Assembly (NCBI GenBank): GCA_028291945.1
Contig: JAQGNH010000389.1
Coordinates: forward strand, 1-64,000
Origin: Betaproteobacteria bacterium
GTDB taxonomy: Bacteria > Pseudomonadota > Gammaproteobacteria > Burkholderiales > SG8-41
Reading direction: 5' to 3'
Length of the DNA stretch: 64,000 nucleotides
The translations under genes were made by a program, and so were the position numbers. This document shows, piece after piece, positions 18,442 to 28,041 of this stretch. Position 1 is the first letter of the stretch; each line of letters starts with the position of its first letter. The notes beneath the pieces were generated by a model. It saw only the letters and a list, made by a program, of their open reading frames with translations. It did not search any database and was not told where the DNA came from.

Positions 18442-19416
18442 TCACTCCAGCTTGATGTTCGCGTACTTGATGATCTTCGCGTACTTGGCGATCTCCGATT
18501 TGAGCATCGCAGCGGTCTGCTCCGCGTCGTTGTAGTACGGCTCGAACCCTTGGGCGTTCAACTTCTCCTTCGTGTCCGGCATGGCCACGATTTTTCTAAT
18601 CTCGGCGGATATCCTGTCGATGATCGGTTTCGGGATACCGGCCGGTCCGCCGACGCCTTGCCAATTCGTCAGCGTCATGGCCGGCAACCCTTCCTCGGCG
18701 AACGTAGGAACGTCCGGAAACGCTGCGACGCGAGACTCGCCGGTGACCGCGAGTGCACGCAGGCGGCCGCCCTTTATTTGCGAAGCGACGTTGGCGGGAT
18801 TCGACATGAAGAAATCGATGTGGCCGCCCATCAGATCCGACACCGCGGGGCCGCCGCCTTTGTACGGAATCTGCCGCGTCTTGATGCCCGCCTCGATATT
18901 GAGAAGCTCGGCCAACAGGTGGGTCGCTCCGCCGGTGGCGGACGTGCCGTACGTAAGCTGCGCCGGCTTCGCTTTCGCAAGCGCGATCAGCTCCTTCACT
19001 GTATTCACCGGCAGCGAGGGCGCCACCACCAACACGTTCTCGTAACTCAACATGGTGGCAATAGGCGCGATGTCCTTCAGTGCGTCGTACGGAGTTTTCA
19101 CCAGCGTGTGGTTAGTCGCCAGCGCGTTGCCCAGGGAGACGAGTGTGTAGCCATCCGGGCGTGATTTGACGGCGGCCGAGGTCCCGATCACGGTGTTGGC
19201 CCCGGGCCGATTGTCCACGATGACCGGCTGTCCCCACGCTTCGCTGAGTCGCTGTCCGAACAAACGTGCGGTGAAGCTTGTGCTGCCTCCCGGCGCATAC
19301 GGTGTGATGTAGCGTATCGGCTTATTGGGGTAGTCCTGCTGCGCGGCCGCGCCTGCGCCGAATGCGCTCATGACGAACCACCCAAGCAGCCGCGCACACT
19401 TCCTGCAAGCGCTCAT
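18442..19416 (-). CDS. TTT (Bug/TctC) family substrate-binding protein
   Basis: DYPNKPIRYITPYAPGGSTSFTARLFGQRL...VDNRPGANTVIGTSAAVKSRPDGYTLV. Confidence 0.94.
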   Translation of the reverse strand: MSACRKCARLLGWFVMSAFGAGAAAQQDYPNKPIRYITPYAPGGSTSFTARLFGQRLSEAWGQPVIVDNRPGANTVIGTSAAVKSRPDGYTLVSLGNALATNHTLVKTPYDALKDIAPIATMLSYENVLVVAPSLPVNTVKELIALAKAKPAQLTYGTSATGGATHLLAELLNIEAGIKTRQIPYKGGGPAVSDLMGGHIDFFMSNPANVASQIKGGRLRALAVTGESRVAAFPDVPTFAEEGLPAMTLTNWQGVGGPAGIPKPIIDRISAEIRKIVAMPDTKEKLNAQGFEPYYNDAEQTAAMLKSEIAKYAKIIKYANIKLE

Positions 19417-19439
19417 CCCGTGCCTCCGCCATGTTGGTG

Positions 19440-20414
19440 CTACTCCGGCCTCAATACGCCGTCACGTATCAACGCCCGCACACGCGCCGCCTGATCCATC
19501 ACGAACTTCGTCGCGTCCTCCGGCGAGCCGCCGACAATATCCATGCCGAGATCACCGAGGCGGCGGCGCGTCTCCGGCTGCGCGAGCGCGTCGTTCACGC
19601 CGGCGTTCAACTTCTGCACGATCGCGCGCGGCGTGCGCGCCGGCGCCGCCATGCCGTAGAAATTGGGTGCTTCTGCGTTGCTGATGCCGGCCTCTGCCAG
19701 CGTCGGCACGTCGGGGATCGAAGCCAAGCGCTGCGGCCCCGCCACCGCGATCACGCGCACACGGTTGGACCGGATCTGCGCCTCTGCGGACGCGACCGAG
19801 GTGTGCATGCCGGCGACCTGGCCGCTCACGATATCGACCAATGCCAGCGCTGCGCCCTTATATGGCACGTGCGTCAGCTTCACGCCGGCGGCAGAGGTGA
19901 AGATCGCCATGCTCACGTGAGGCGTGCTGTTGACGCCGGCCGAGGCCCAGTTCACCTTGCCGGGATTCGCCTTGATGTAATCGACGAATTCGCGCGGTGT
20001 GTTCGCCGGAAACGAAGGCGTGACGATGAGGACCATGGGCGTGGCGGCCGCAATGGCTACGTACGCGAAATCTTCGACGCGGTAGGGCGGCTTCTTCGAA
20101 AGCAGCGGATTGCCGATGTTGGGTCCGCCGGTGGCGAGCAGCACCGTGTAACCATCCGGCGCAGCGCGCGCGACCATTTCCCCGGCGATCATGCCGCCCG
20201 CGCCCGGGCGGTTGTCGATGACGATCTGCCGTCCCCAGATTTCCGTGAGGCGCTGGGCAACAATGCGTGCGATGACGTCGTTCGAGGCGCCGGGCGCGAA
20301 TCCAACGAGCCACCGGATTGGCTTCGAAGGAAATCCGGGCGCCGGACCCGATTTCTCGGCCGCGATGCCTGTGGTTGCGAAGTAAAACGACAGTACGAGC
20401 CATGCGAGCTTCAT
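19440..20414 (-). CDS. TTT (Bug/TctC) family substrate-binding protein
   Basis: GFPSKPIRWLVGFAPGASNDVIARIVAQRL...IDNRPGAGGMIAGEMVARAAPDGYTVL. Confidence 0.94.
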   Translation of the reverse strand: MKLAWLVLSFYFATTGIAAEKSGPAPGFPSKPIRWLVGFAPGASNDVIARIVAQRLTEIWGRQIVIDNRPGAGGMIAGEMVARAAPDGYTVLLATGGPNIGNPLLSKKPPYRVEDFAYVAIAAATPMVLIVTPSFPANTPREFVDYIKANPGKVNWASAGVNSTPHVSMAIFTSAAGVKLTHVPYKGAALALVDIVSGQVAGMHTSVASAEAQIRSNRVRVIAVAGPQRLASIPDVPTLAEAGISNAEAPNFYGMAAPARTPRAIVQKLNAGVNDALAQPETRRRLGDLGMDIVGGSPEDATKFVMDQAARVRALIRDGVLRPE

Positions 20415-20464
20415 AGGCGCCTCCGCTCGAATCGCTGCGTTTCAACTACTGAGGGGCAGGCTCC

Positions 20465-20516
20465 ATTGTGTGCTTTTCGGCGGGCGGCGCAACTGACAAC
20501 CGTTCACGGCCGCTTT
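20465..20516 (-). pseudogene. Short remnant of the 3' end of a substrate-binding-protein gene
   Basis: Minus strand reads KSGRERLSVAPPAEKHT, cf. KSGVKGLSVAPPAKK* at the C-terminus of the intact gene 27286-28041. Confidence 0.55.
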
Positions 20517-20913
20517 TCCCCATGGGGGTCGCATGTGAATGTCGGAATGTTCAACAGCATGTCGAAGCGTGGCGAGAAGGCGTGAAGCGTCGGGACAGGG
20601 TGGGCGCAAGTTGCTGTACGAGGAAGTGGGGCGCACGTCCCCGAGACACCTCGTTCAGGCTCGGCAAATTGAATCGCCGCAACCTATACATTTGCGAGAC
20701 GTCGCGGCGATTACGCCATCGATATGCCATCCGCATCCCGATCCGCACGAAGTGCCGAGCATCCTATCTGGACCATCGAATGATTCGTGTGGGCATGGAA
20801 TTGCGCCTCGCGGGCATTCAATGCCATGACTCGGTGAGACGAAAATGCACGGAAGGAGAAACCCTTGCGAGCGGCTGTTCGTTTCAACCTTTTCAATTGC
20901 GTCAGGAGTGGCC

Positions 20914-21732
20914 ATGTCAGTAAAGCCAGTCATCTTCAGCGTCCTTCTCGCTGCTGCCATACTCGTCAACGGACCCGTCATTGCGGCGGATCCGACGATC
21001 GATCAGGTCTACCAGGCGGCCGAGGCCGGCAAGCTCAGCGAGGCACAGCGCATGATGGACCAGGTGCTTCGCGATCATCCTTCCAGTGGCAGGGCGCACT
21101 ATGTGGAGTCGGAGTTACTGGCCAGGCAAGGCCGATTGACAGAGGCGGCAGCGGAGCTCAGAACCGCCGAACGCCTGGAGCCCGGCCTGCCGTTCACAAA
21201 CGCGCAGGCGGTCCAGGAGCTCGAACGACGCATCGGCGCGTTGTCCAATACCCCCGCCGCGTCTGGCGGCATCTCCTCGCGCACGATACTGATCGGTGCC
21301 GCGCTCGTGATCCTCATACTTGTCGTCATGCGCGCAATGCGTCGGCGTAACACAGAGCTCGGCACCCGAGCAGCTGCCCTCCCTTACGGCTACCCGGGTG
21401 CACCAGGCCCTGCCAGCCCGCCGCTGCCACCCTACGGCGGTGGACCTGCGCCGGGTGCGCCGGCAGCGCCCGCGGCCGGCGGGATGGGGGCCGGCATTCT
21501 GGGTGGCCTGGCGACCGGGGCGGCCGTGGGAGCGGGGGTCGTCGCCGGTGAAGCGTTGGCCCATCGTCTCGGCGGCGGGACTTCAGGGCTCGAGCCGGTC
21601 CCGCCCGGGAGTGGCCCGGGGCAATCGGTGCCCGATGACATGGGCGGGAACGACTTCGGGATCTCCGACGGGTCGTCATGGGACGATGCGGGCGGGGGCG
21701 GTGACCCGGGCGGCGGAAGCGATTGGACCTAA
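20914..21732 (+). CDS. TPR-like periplasmic/membrane protein with Gly/Pro-rich C-terminus
   Basis: Signal peptide, TPR-like helices (KLSEAQRMMDQVLRDHPSSGRAHYVESELLARQGRLTEAAAELRTAERLEP), TM segment TILIGAALVILILVVMRAM, low-complexity Gly/Pro tail. Confidence 0.85.
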   Translation: MSVKPVIFSVLLAAAILVNGPVIAADPTIDQVYQAAEAGKLSEAQRMMDQVLRDHPSSGRAHYVESELLARQGRLTEAAAELRTAERLEPGLPFTNAQAVQELERRIGALSNTPAASGGISSRTILIGAALVILILVVMRAMRRRNTELGTRAAALPYGYPGAPGPASPPLPPYGGGPAPGAPAAPAAGGMGAGILGGLATGAAVGAGVVAGEALAHRLGGGTSGLEPVPPGSGPGQSVPDDMGGNDFGISDGSSWDDAGGGGDPGGGSDWT

Positions 21733-21893
21733 GCGCGCTGCTCGCTTTGACGAAACGTACGGTGACCACCAGGCGCGGCTGCGGGTACTCGCAACGACAC
21801 TTACTGACCTCGATAGCGCGAACGGGGTCTCATGAATAGATTCCTTACCGCCGGCCAGCGCCAGGCGTCAAAGCCCACGAAAGGAAATGACAG

Positions 21894-22868
21894 ATGGAAG
21901 CGCGCCTTCTTGGCAACACTGGAATCCAGATCGCGCCGCTGGTGCTCGGCGGCAACGTGTTCGGCTGGACGATAGACGCCAAGACGAGTCTCGACGTCCT
22001 GGACGCCTTCGTCGATCTCGGTTTCAATGCAATCGACACAGCGGACTCTTACTCGGCCTGGGTTCCGGGACATAAAGGCGGGGAGTCCGAGGCGATCATC
22101 GGCAAGTGGCTCAAATCTCACCCGGCCAAACGCGACAAGGTCGTCATCTTCACCAAGGTGGGATCTAACCTGGGAGAGCCGGGCAAGAAAGGCGGCCTTT
22201 CAGCGGCTTGGATTTTCCAGGCCGTCGAAGCCTCGCTGAAGAGGCTGGGCGTCGAGCGCATCGACGTTTATTTTTCCCACTTTCCCGACGCGGAAACTCC
22301 CATCGACGTTACTCTGCGCGCCTACGAGCAACTGCTTGTTTCCGGCAAAGTTCACTCTATCGGCGCGTCCAATCATGACGCCGGACAGCTCAGTCACGCG
22401 CTAAGGGTCGCGCGTGAAAAAGGGTTGCCGCGCTACGAGGTGCTGCAGCCGGAATACAACCTCTACGACCGCGCCTCGTTTGACGGCGAGCTTCGCGATC
22501 TCTGCATGCGAGAGAAGTTGGGTGTCGTTACCTATTTCAGCCTCGCTTCGGGGTTTCTGTCGGGAAAGTACCGCTCCAACGCCGACCTTCAGAAGAGTGC
22601 GCGCGGCGAGATGGTCAGCAAGTATTTCGACGTACGCGGCGCGCGCATTCTTAAGGCTCTCGACGAAATCTCGTCTCGTAACGCGGCAACGCCGGCGGAA
22701 GTCGCCCTCGCGTGGTTGATCGCCCGCGATGGTGTGACCGCTCCGATCGCCAGCGCGACTAATCGCGACCAGGTGAAGAGCTTCCACCGGGCCGCGTCTT
22801 TGACGCTCCCGACCGGGGACATCGCCGCGCTGGATGCGGCAAGCGACATCGCGGTGACAGCGGCTTGA
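21894..22868 (+). CDS. Aldo/keto reductase
   Basis: MEARLLGNTGIQIAPLVLGGNVFGWTID...FNAIDTADSYS...KRLGVERIDVYFSHFPDAETPIDVTLRAYEQLL. Confidence 0.94.
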   Translation: MEARLLGNTGIQIAPLVLGGNVFGWTIDAKTSLDVLDAFVDLGFNAIDTADSYSAWVPGHKGGESEAIIGKWLKSHPAKRDKVVIFTKVGSNLGEPGKKGGLSAAWIFQAVEASLKRLGVERIDVYFSHFPDAETPIDVTLRAYEQLLVSGKVHSIGASNHDAGQLSHALRVAREKGLPRYEVLQPEYNLYDRASFDGELRDLCMREKLGVVTYFSLASGFLSGKYRSNADLQKSARGEMVSKYFDVRGARILKALDEISSRNAATPAEVALAWLIARDGVTAPIASATNRDQVKSFHRAASLTLPTGDIAALDAASDIAVTAA

Positions 22869-22936
22869 ACGAGCTCCCGCCGCGCACCCACATATGGAGC
22901 TCGCAGTCGTTCCGAGATTTCGGTACAGCCCGGATC

Positions 22937-23896
22937 TTACTCGCGGATGCCCGCATCCTTGATCAGCGTGCCCCATTTCGCCATGTCCCTTCTTACAGCC
23001 GCGCGAAATTCATCGGGCGAGCTGCCTACGGCTTCCACTCCAAGTCCGGCGTACTTCGCTTTCAGGTCGCTCGCGTTCAGTGCCTTGACGATCTCAGTGT
23101 TGAGCCGGCTGATCACCGCGGACGGCGTGCGTGCAGGTGCGAAAACTCCGATGATCGACAGGGACTCGAATCGGGGCACGCCTTCGGCGGCGACGGTCGG
23201 TAAACCCGGTACGAGCGGAGAGGGTTGTGCGCTCGTGACTGCCAGCGCTTTCATTCGTCCGGATTTGAGCTGCGGTATGACCGAGCCTGCATTCGCGAAC
23301 ATCAGCTGAACTTCACCGGCATACAGCGCGTTGAGTGCTGGCCCATTCCCTCGGTAAGGGACACGCACGATCTTCACCCCTGCCATCGCGTTGAACAATT
23401 CGCCGGTAAGATGCGTCAGCGCGCCTGAAGAGCCCGAAGCGTAATTCAGCGCGCCAGGCTTCGCCTTTGCGAGCGCAACGAGCTCCTTCACCGAATGCGC
23501 GGGAACGGACGGATGAACGATAAGCACGTTCGGTGCGATCGCGATCGACGTAACGGGCAGGAAATCTTTCATCGGATCCCACGGCACGTTGTCTCGCAGA
23601 AACGGGTTCAGCCATAGGGGGCTGCCGTAAGCAATGAGCGTGTAGCCGTCGGGCGGCGCTTTAGCTGCGATTTCCGGCGCGATGCTTCCGCGATTATCTA
23701 CGACGACCTGTTGGCCCAGACCCGCAGACACCGACTGAGCGACGAGCCGCGCGGCGATATCGCTGGCCCCGCCGATTTCGGGCGCCAACATTCTGATCGG
23801 CCTGTTTGGATAGATCTCGGCCACGGCGTTCCCGTGGAGATATTGCAGGCAAAGAACGGCAGCAACGATGCATTTCCGACGCAAACGAAGAACCAT
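22937..23896 (-). CDS. TTT (Bug/TctC) family substrate-binding protein
   Basis: IYPNRPIRMLAPEIGGASDIAARLVAQSV...VDNRGSIAPEIAAKAPPDGYTLIAYG. Confidence 0.93.
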   Translation of the reverse strand: MVLRLRRKCIVAAVLCLQYLHGNAVAEIYPNRPIRMLAPEIGGASDIAARLVAQSVSAGLGQQVVVDNRGSIAPEIAAKAPPDGYTLIAYGSPLWLNPFLRDNVPWDPMKDFLPVTSIAIAPNVLIVHPSVPAHSVKELVALAKAKPGALNYASGSSGALTHLTGELFNAMAGVKIVRVPYRGNGPALNALYAGEVQLMFANAGSVIPQLKSGRMKALAVTSAQPSPLVPGLPTVAAEGVPRFESLSIIGVFAPARTPSAVISRLNTEIVKALNASDLKAKYAGLGVEAVGSSPDEFRAAVRRDMAKWGTLIKDAGIRE

Positions 23897-23899
23897 GTC

Positions 23900-24847
23900 C
23901 TACGCCGCCGATGCAAGGATGCTTGTGGACTCGAGCAGCCCGGCGGACCGCATCGCCTGCTCGAGCTTGCGGCGCTCGGCATCGTCAAGAGGCAGCAGTG
24001 GTTCGCGCACCATCTCGGACGCGATGATGCCGAGCCTCTTCAGCGCCGCTTTCGTGCGGACGTGGCGCAGCGAGCGCGGCGGGACGCCATAGAGATAATG
24101 CGACATCGGCGCGAGCTCATCGGCGAATTTGCGAGCAGCTTCGTAATCACCGTCACGCGCGGCATTGAAGAGACCGATGACGAGATCGGGCAGAAAACCG
24201 GCGATGCCGAGCAGGACGCCGTCCGCGCCGATGGCGAGCGTCGGTAGCAACGCTGCGTCGTTCGCCGACAGGATCGAGACGTCAGGGCGCGCGCGGCGTA
24301 TCGCGCGGAACTGATCCTGATACAACCCGATGTCCGTGACGGCCTGCTTGACGGCAACGATGGTGGGCACATCCAGGATCCGAATCAGGGTGTCGGTGTC
24401 GAACTGCGCCGACACCGAGTTGAACACGATCAGAGGCAGCGACGTCGCGCTTCCGAGACGGTTGTATAAGGTCTCTGCCTGTCCCGGTCCACGGCTGTTC
24501 TGCCACTCGCGTACCGGAATCACGATAACGGCATCCGCGCCTGAGGCTTCGGCCATTTGTGTTTGCTTGATCATGTCGCGCGTGGAGTTACCGCACACGC
24601 CGGCCACGAGCTTGACGTTGCGGGGCACCACGCGTCGTGCGTCCGCTATGACACGGTTGCGATCCTCGTTCTCGAGAAACGTCCCTTCGCCGGCGTTGAC
24701 GTTGACCACGAGGCCGCGGATATCGCTCCGCGACAGAATCCACCGAAGGTAGCGTTCGAGGCCCGGCTCGTCGATCGATTGGTCGTCGTTCATCGGGCAC
24801 ACCGGTGCGGCGAAGACGCCGGCATAGGTTTTCACGTTCTGTTGCAT
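23900..24847 (-). CDS. DapA/N-acetylneuraminate-lyase family class I aldolase
   Basis: YAGVFAAPVCPMNDDQSIDEPGLERYLRWIL...GLVVNVNAGEGTFLENEDRNRVIADARR...KLVAGVCGNSTRD; start at 24847 preferred. Confidence 0.88.
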   Translation of the reverse strand: MQQNVKTYAGVFAAPVCPMNDDQSIDEPGLERYLRWILSRSDIRGLVVNVNAGEGTFLENEDRNRVIADARRVVPRNVKLVAGVCGNSTRDMIKQTQMAEASGADAVIVIPVREWQNSRGPGQAETLYNRLGSATSLPLIVFNSVSAQFDTDTLIRILDVPTIVAVKQAVTDIGLYQDQFRAIRRARPDVSILSANDAALLPTLAIGADGVLLGIAGFLPDLVIGLFNAARDGDYEAARKFADELAPMSHYLYGVPPRSLRHVRTKAALKRLGIIASEMVREPLLPLDDAERRKLEQAMRSAGLLESTSILASAA

Positions 24848-25103
24848 CTCTGCTCCCGTACAAGACATGGAATGATTGCGCGTCTGCATGGCCACATGCA
24901 GAAGGAAGCTTGTCGATTCCAGAAATGGGGGCGATTGTACCCCGCCGGTGATTCCAACTCGTCCGAACAATCTTCCAGCTCTGCGCGAAGCCCAAGCACG
25001 CTGCAGCGGCTGGACACTTGCAAACGAGAGCGGCAGCAAGAACGCGATAACGCGGCGCGCGATTCCGGAAGAAGCCCGCCGCCGCACGCGTCAAAATCGC
25101 CTC

Positions 25104-25583
25104 ATGACGCTGCAGGCAATCAATCCCGCCACCGGTCAGGTGGTCGGGGCTTACGACGACACTTCGATCGAGCGCGTCACGGTATTGTCGAGCACGCTCA
25201 CGACGCGTTCCTCGACTGGCGCCGCACGAAATCGCCGACCGCTCGGCGCCCATTCGCAGGGGCGGCGGAGAACCTCCGTGCGCGCGAGCGCGAGACGCGA
25301 CCCTGATGCAAGATCGTCCCGGTCGCCAACGAGGACGAAGCGATCGAGATGGCCAACAACTCGATCTACGGCCTGGGCAGTTGCGTGGTCACGCGGGACA
25401 GGCCGAAGGGCGAGCGCATCGCAGCGGAGCTCATGGAAAGCGGCCTCGCCTACGTGAACAGCGACATCGAAGAAGACCCCGCGCTTGCCCTTCGGTGGAA
25501 TCAAGGCGTCCCGTTACGGCCGCGAGATGTCGTCGTACGGCGTCAGGGAGTTCGTCAATATCAAAACGGTGTACGTCGCTTGA
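25104..25583 (+). pseudogene. Aldehyde dehydrogenase remnant with internal deletion and frameshifts
   Basis: N-term MTLQAINPATGQVVGAYDDTSIERV; then (other frame) AHDAFLDWRRTKSPTARR; then [44 protein letters not shown]...; then [31 protein letters not shown]. Catalytic centre missing. Confidence 0.88.
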
Positions 25584-25706
25584 GCCTTGAACGGCGGTCA
25601 GATCAACGCTTCAGCAGCTACCCACAACTCTTCAGCAAGATCAGGAAAGAGCGCGCGCGGCGCCAAGATTAAGCTAAGAGAGTCCACTCTCGATGGAGAA
25701 CCTGAC

Positions 25707-26627
25707 ATGACGCTTACTCATATCATCGCGAGCAGCGCGTCGGCGCTGTGCATCGCACTTGCAGGGTGCGCGAACTACTCCGGACAGCAGAGCCCGGGAC
25801 CGTCCGCGAGCGCGGGACCGCCCGCGGACTCGGGACCGCGCATCGACCCCAGAGCGGGCCTGCGGGCCCAGAGCGGCCAGACACGGAAACAGGTATTCGA
25901 CCAGCTCGACGCGAACCGCGACGGCAACATCTCTCGCGCGGAAGCCGATGCAAGCCCCGAGCTTGTCGCTATTTTCGTGACGACGGACGCAAATAGTGAC
26001 GACATGTTGAGCCTGGTCGAGTTCGCGGCGGTTCCGATCAGCTTCGGGGACGCTGCAGCGCAAACCGGCAGCCTTCAGGTGCAGGGCGGCACGACCCGGC
26101 AACAGGTATTCGACGCGCTTGACGCGAATCACGACGGCATGATCTCTCGCGCGGAAGCCGATGCCAGCCCGGATCTGGTTGCGGTTTTCGTCTCGACGGA
26201 CGCGAACAGCGACAGCATGCTCAGCCCGGCCGAGTTCGCGCTGGTTCCAATCAGCTTCGGAGGCGCGGCTCCGCAAACGGGCGCGGTGCACGCAATGCGC
26301 GGCATGACACGGCAGCAGGCGTTCAATTGGCTCGATACGAACCACGACGGCACGATCTCTCGTGCTGAGGCGCAGGCCAGTCCCCAGCTCGCTGCGATCT
26401 TCGTGGCGACGGACGCAAACAGTGACGGCATGTTGACCGCAGTGGAGTTCGCGGCGGTACCCATCACGTTCGATGGCGGCACGGCCGTGGGGGGCACCGG
26501 CAGCATGGGAAGCGGAACGGGCAGCGGAATGGGCGGCGGCTCGGCTGGATGGTGGCCGGTGCAGACGCCGTCCCAACCGAACGAAACACAGCCCGGTATG
26601 CTGAACGCCATCTCGGGTAGCAGTTGA
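25707..26627 (+). CDS. EF-hand repeat lipoprotein (six EF loops in three 71-aa units)
   Basis: Lipobox CIALAGC; loops DANRDGNISRAE, DANSDDMLSLVE, DANHDGMISRAE, DANSDSMLSPAE, DTNHDGTISRAE, DANSDGMLTAVE. Confidence 0.9.
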   Translation: MTLTHIIASSASALCIALAGCANYSGQQSPGPSASAGPPADSGPRIDPRAGLRAQSGQTRKQVFDQLDANRDGNISRAEADASPELVAIFVTTDANSDDMLSLVEFAAVPISFGDAAAQTGSLQVQGGTTRQQVFDALDANHDGMISRAEADASPDLVAVFVSTDANSDSMLSPAEFALVPISFGGAAPQTGAVHAMRGMTRQQAFNWLDTNHDGTISRAEAQASPQLAAIFVATDANSDGMLTAVEFAAVPITFDGGTAVGGTGSMGSGTGSGMGGGSAGWWPVQTPSQPNETQPGMLNAISGSS

Positions 26628-26762
26628 GCGCAGGGTCACGCGAAGGCACGAACGTCACGCCGTGCCGCCGACAGATGTGGGGTGTACCACTTTGCCGGCG
26701 GTTACCGCGGAGGGAGCGACGACCGGTGAATTTCGGTTTCTGAAAAAGTCCCCTGAAAGAGA

Positions 26763-27143
26763 TCAGCGCACCGAATCGATCTCTACCGTTTCGAATTCCG
26801 AGGGCAGGGTGATCTCGATGAGCTCAAGGTCCTCCGAGTGCGCGATTTCGTCGTGTTTGATTCCGGGAGGCTGATGGACGCAGCTTCCAGCCTCGGCGCG
26901 CACGCGCCCGACGCCTTCGTAGTCGAATTCGATCCAGCCGCGGATCACGTAGAACATCTGAAAATCGAGTCGATGGAAGTGAGCGCCCGTCACCCCTGCC
27001 GCACCGGGTTTCGCACGGATCACATGGGCAAGCACTTTACCGCCTGTCGCCTCCTTGATCCCGAGATCGCGGTACTCGAAAAACGACCGCAATCCGCGCG
27101 GAGCAAAGCACGCGTCGCGCAAGTGGCTGACCGAAAACTTCAT
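26763..27143 (-). CDS. Cupin-domain protein
   Basis: TGAHFHRLDFQMFYVIRGWIEFDYEGVGRVRAEAGSCVHQPPGIKHDEI; MKFSVSHL start at 27143. Confidence 0.87.
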   Translation of the reverse strand: MKFSVSHLRDACFAPRGLRSFFEYRDLGIKEATGGKVLAHVIRAKPGAAGVTGAHFHRLDFQMFYVIRGWIEFDYEGVGRVRAEAGSCVHQPPGIKHDEIAHSEDLELIEITLPSEFETVEIDSVR

Positions 27144-27154
27144 GCTGCCCCCTT

Positions 27155-27300
27155 CCCAACCCTCCCCCACGCACTGCGTGCGCAAGGGAGGGAGTGCTTT
27201 ACTGTTCCCCCGCCGCCTTGCGTGCGCGAGCAAGGGGGTGCTTTACTGTTCCCCGCCGCCTTGCGTGCGCGAGCACGCGAGTGCTTTACTTTTTCGCGGG
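27155..27300. repeat. Three imperfect ~43-47-bp tandem units with internal GCGTGCGC hairpin
   Basis: ccgccgccttgcgtgcgcgagcaagggggtgctttactgttcc-type units repeated three times. Confidence 0.88.
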
Positions 27301-28041
27301 CGGCGCAACCGACAACCCTTTCACGCCGCTTTTCTCGATCCACTTCGCAACCAGTCCGGACGCCTTCACGTCTTCGACCAGATCGCACAGATAAGCGGCC
27401 GCCGCATCACGGCCTCTGGGCATGCCTACGGTATGGCGAACGACGGTGAAATTGCCATCGAGGATGCGTGAGCCTGGTAGCGCGGGCGCAGCTTCCAGCA
27501 AACCCGGCTTCAGCCCTGCGAGCGCGTCGAGCTTTTCTTTGACGAAGTGTTCCTGAGCCGCCTTCGTGCCGGCGATCTGCACCAGCTGCGCGTTCTTGAT
27601 CGTCCGGCTGAGATACAAATCGAACGCGCTTTTCGCGGGCGAGACAATGCGTATGCCGGCGCGATCGACTTCACTGATGCTGCGGATCGGGGAGCCGGCC
27701 GGCACGAGGTAGGTCGCTTCGATCTCGGTCAACGGTGCTGCAAACGCGATCACCTTCGCGCGCTCCGGCTCGTCACCCAGTACAGAAATGTCCCACACCC
27801 CGGTGCTCACCGAATCTGCCAGTGCGCCAGCCGATTTGAACGGGATGATGTCCAGCGGCACCGCCAGCCTGCGCGCGAGCTCGCGCGCAAACTCGACAGC
27901 CACACCGCCCTGCTCGCCGTTCGGGCCGAGGGTCGTGAGCAATACATTCTGAAAATTGATTCCTGCGCGCAGCTTGCCGGTGGACGTGAGCTCCGCTTTC
28001 GCAGCAGGAGGAATCTGTGGTGTCGCTGTGGAGGCAGTCAT
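27286..28041 (-). CDS. Transporter substrate-binding domain protein (SBP_bac_3/PBPb family)
   Basis: TSTGKLRAGINFQNVLLTT...GVAVEFARELARRLAVPLDIIPFKSAGALADSVSTGVWDISVLGDEPERAKVIAFAAPLTEIEATYLV; overlaps the upstream gene by 4 nt. Confidence 0.88.
   Translation of the reverse strand: MTASTATPQIPPAAKAELTSTGKLRAGINFQNVLLTTLGPNGEQGGVAVEFARELARRLAVPLDIIPFKSAGALADSVSTGVWDISVLGDEPERAKVIAFAAPLTEIEATYLVPAGSPIRSISEVDRAGIRIVSPAKSAFDLYLSRTIKNAQLVQIAGTKAAQEHFVKEKLDALAGLKPGLLEAAPALPGSRILDGNFTVVRHTVGMPRGRDAAAAYLCDLVEDVKASGLVAKWIEKSGVKGLSVAPPAKK

Noticed and set aside
19431-20585. 384-aa plus-strand ORF
   Set aside because: Antisense to a TTT receptor; Arg/His-rich shadow frame.
21326-21769. 147-aa Arg/Pro-rich minus-strand ORF
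   Set aside because: Antisense of the Gly/Pro-rich low-complexity tail of the TPR protein.
25674-26639. 321-aa minus-strand ORF with internal repeats
   Set aside because: Repeats mirror the EF-hand gene on the opposite strand.
27155-27300. Possible CRISPR array
   Set aside because: Units are contiguous tandem repeats without unique spacers and no cas genes are nearby.
27055-27471. Plus-strand ORFs with repeated 'ALLF..RLACA' peptides
   Set aside because: Translation of the 45-bp non-coding tandem repeats.
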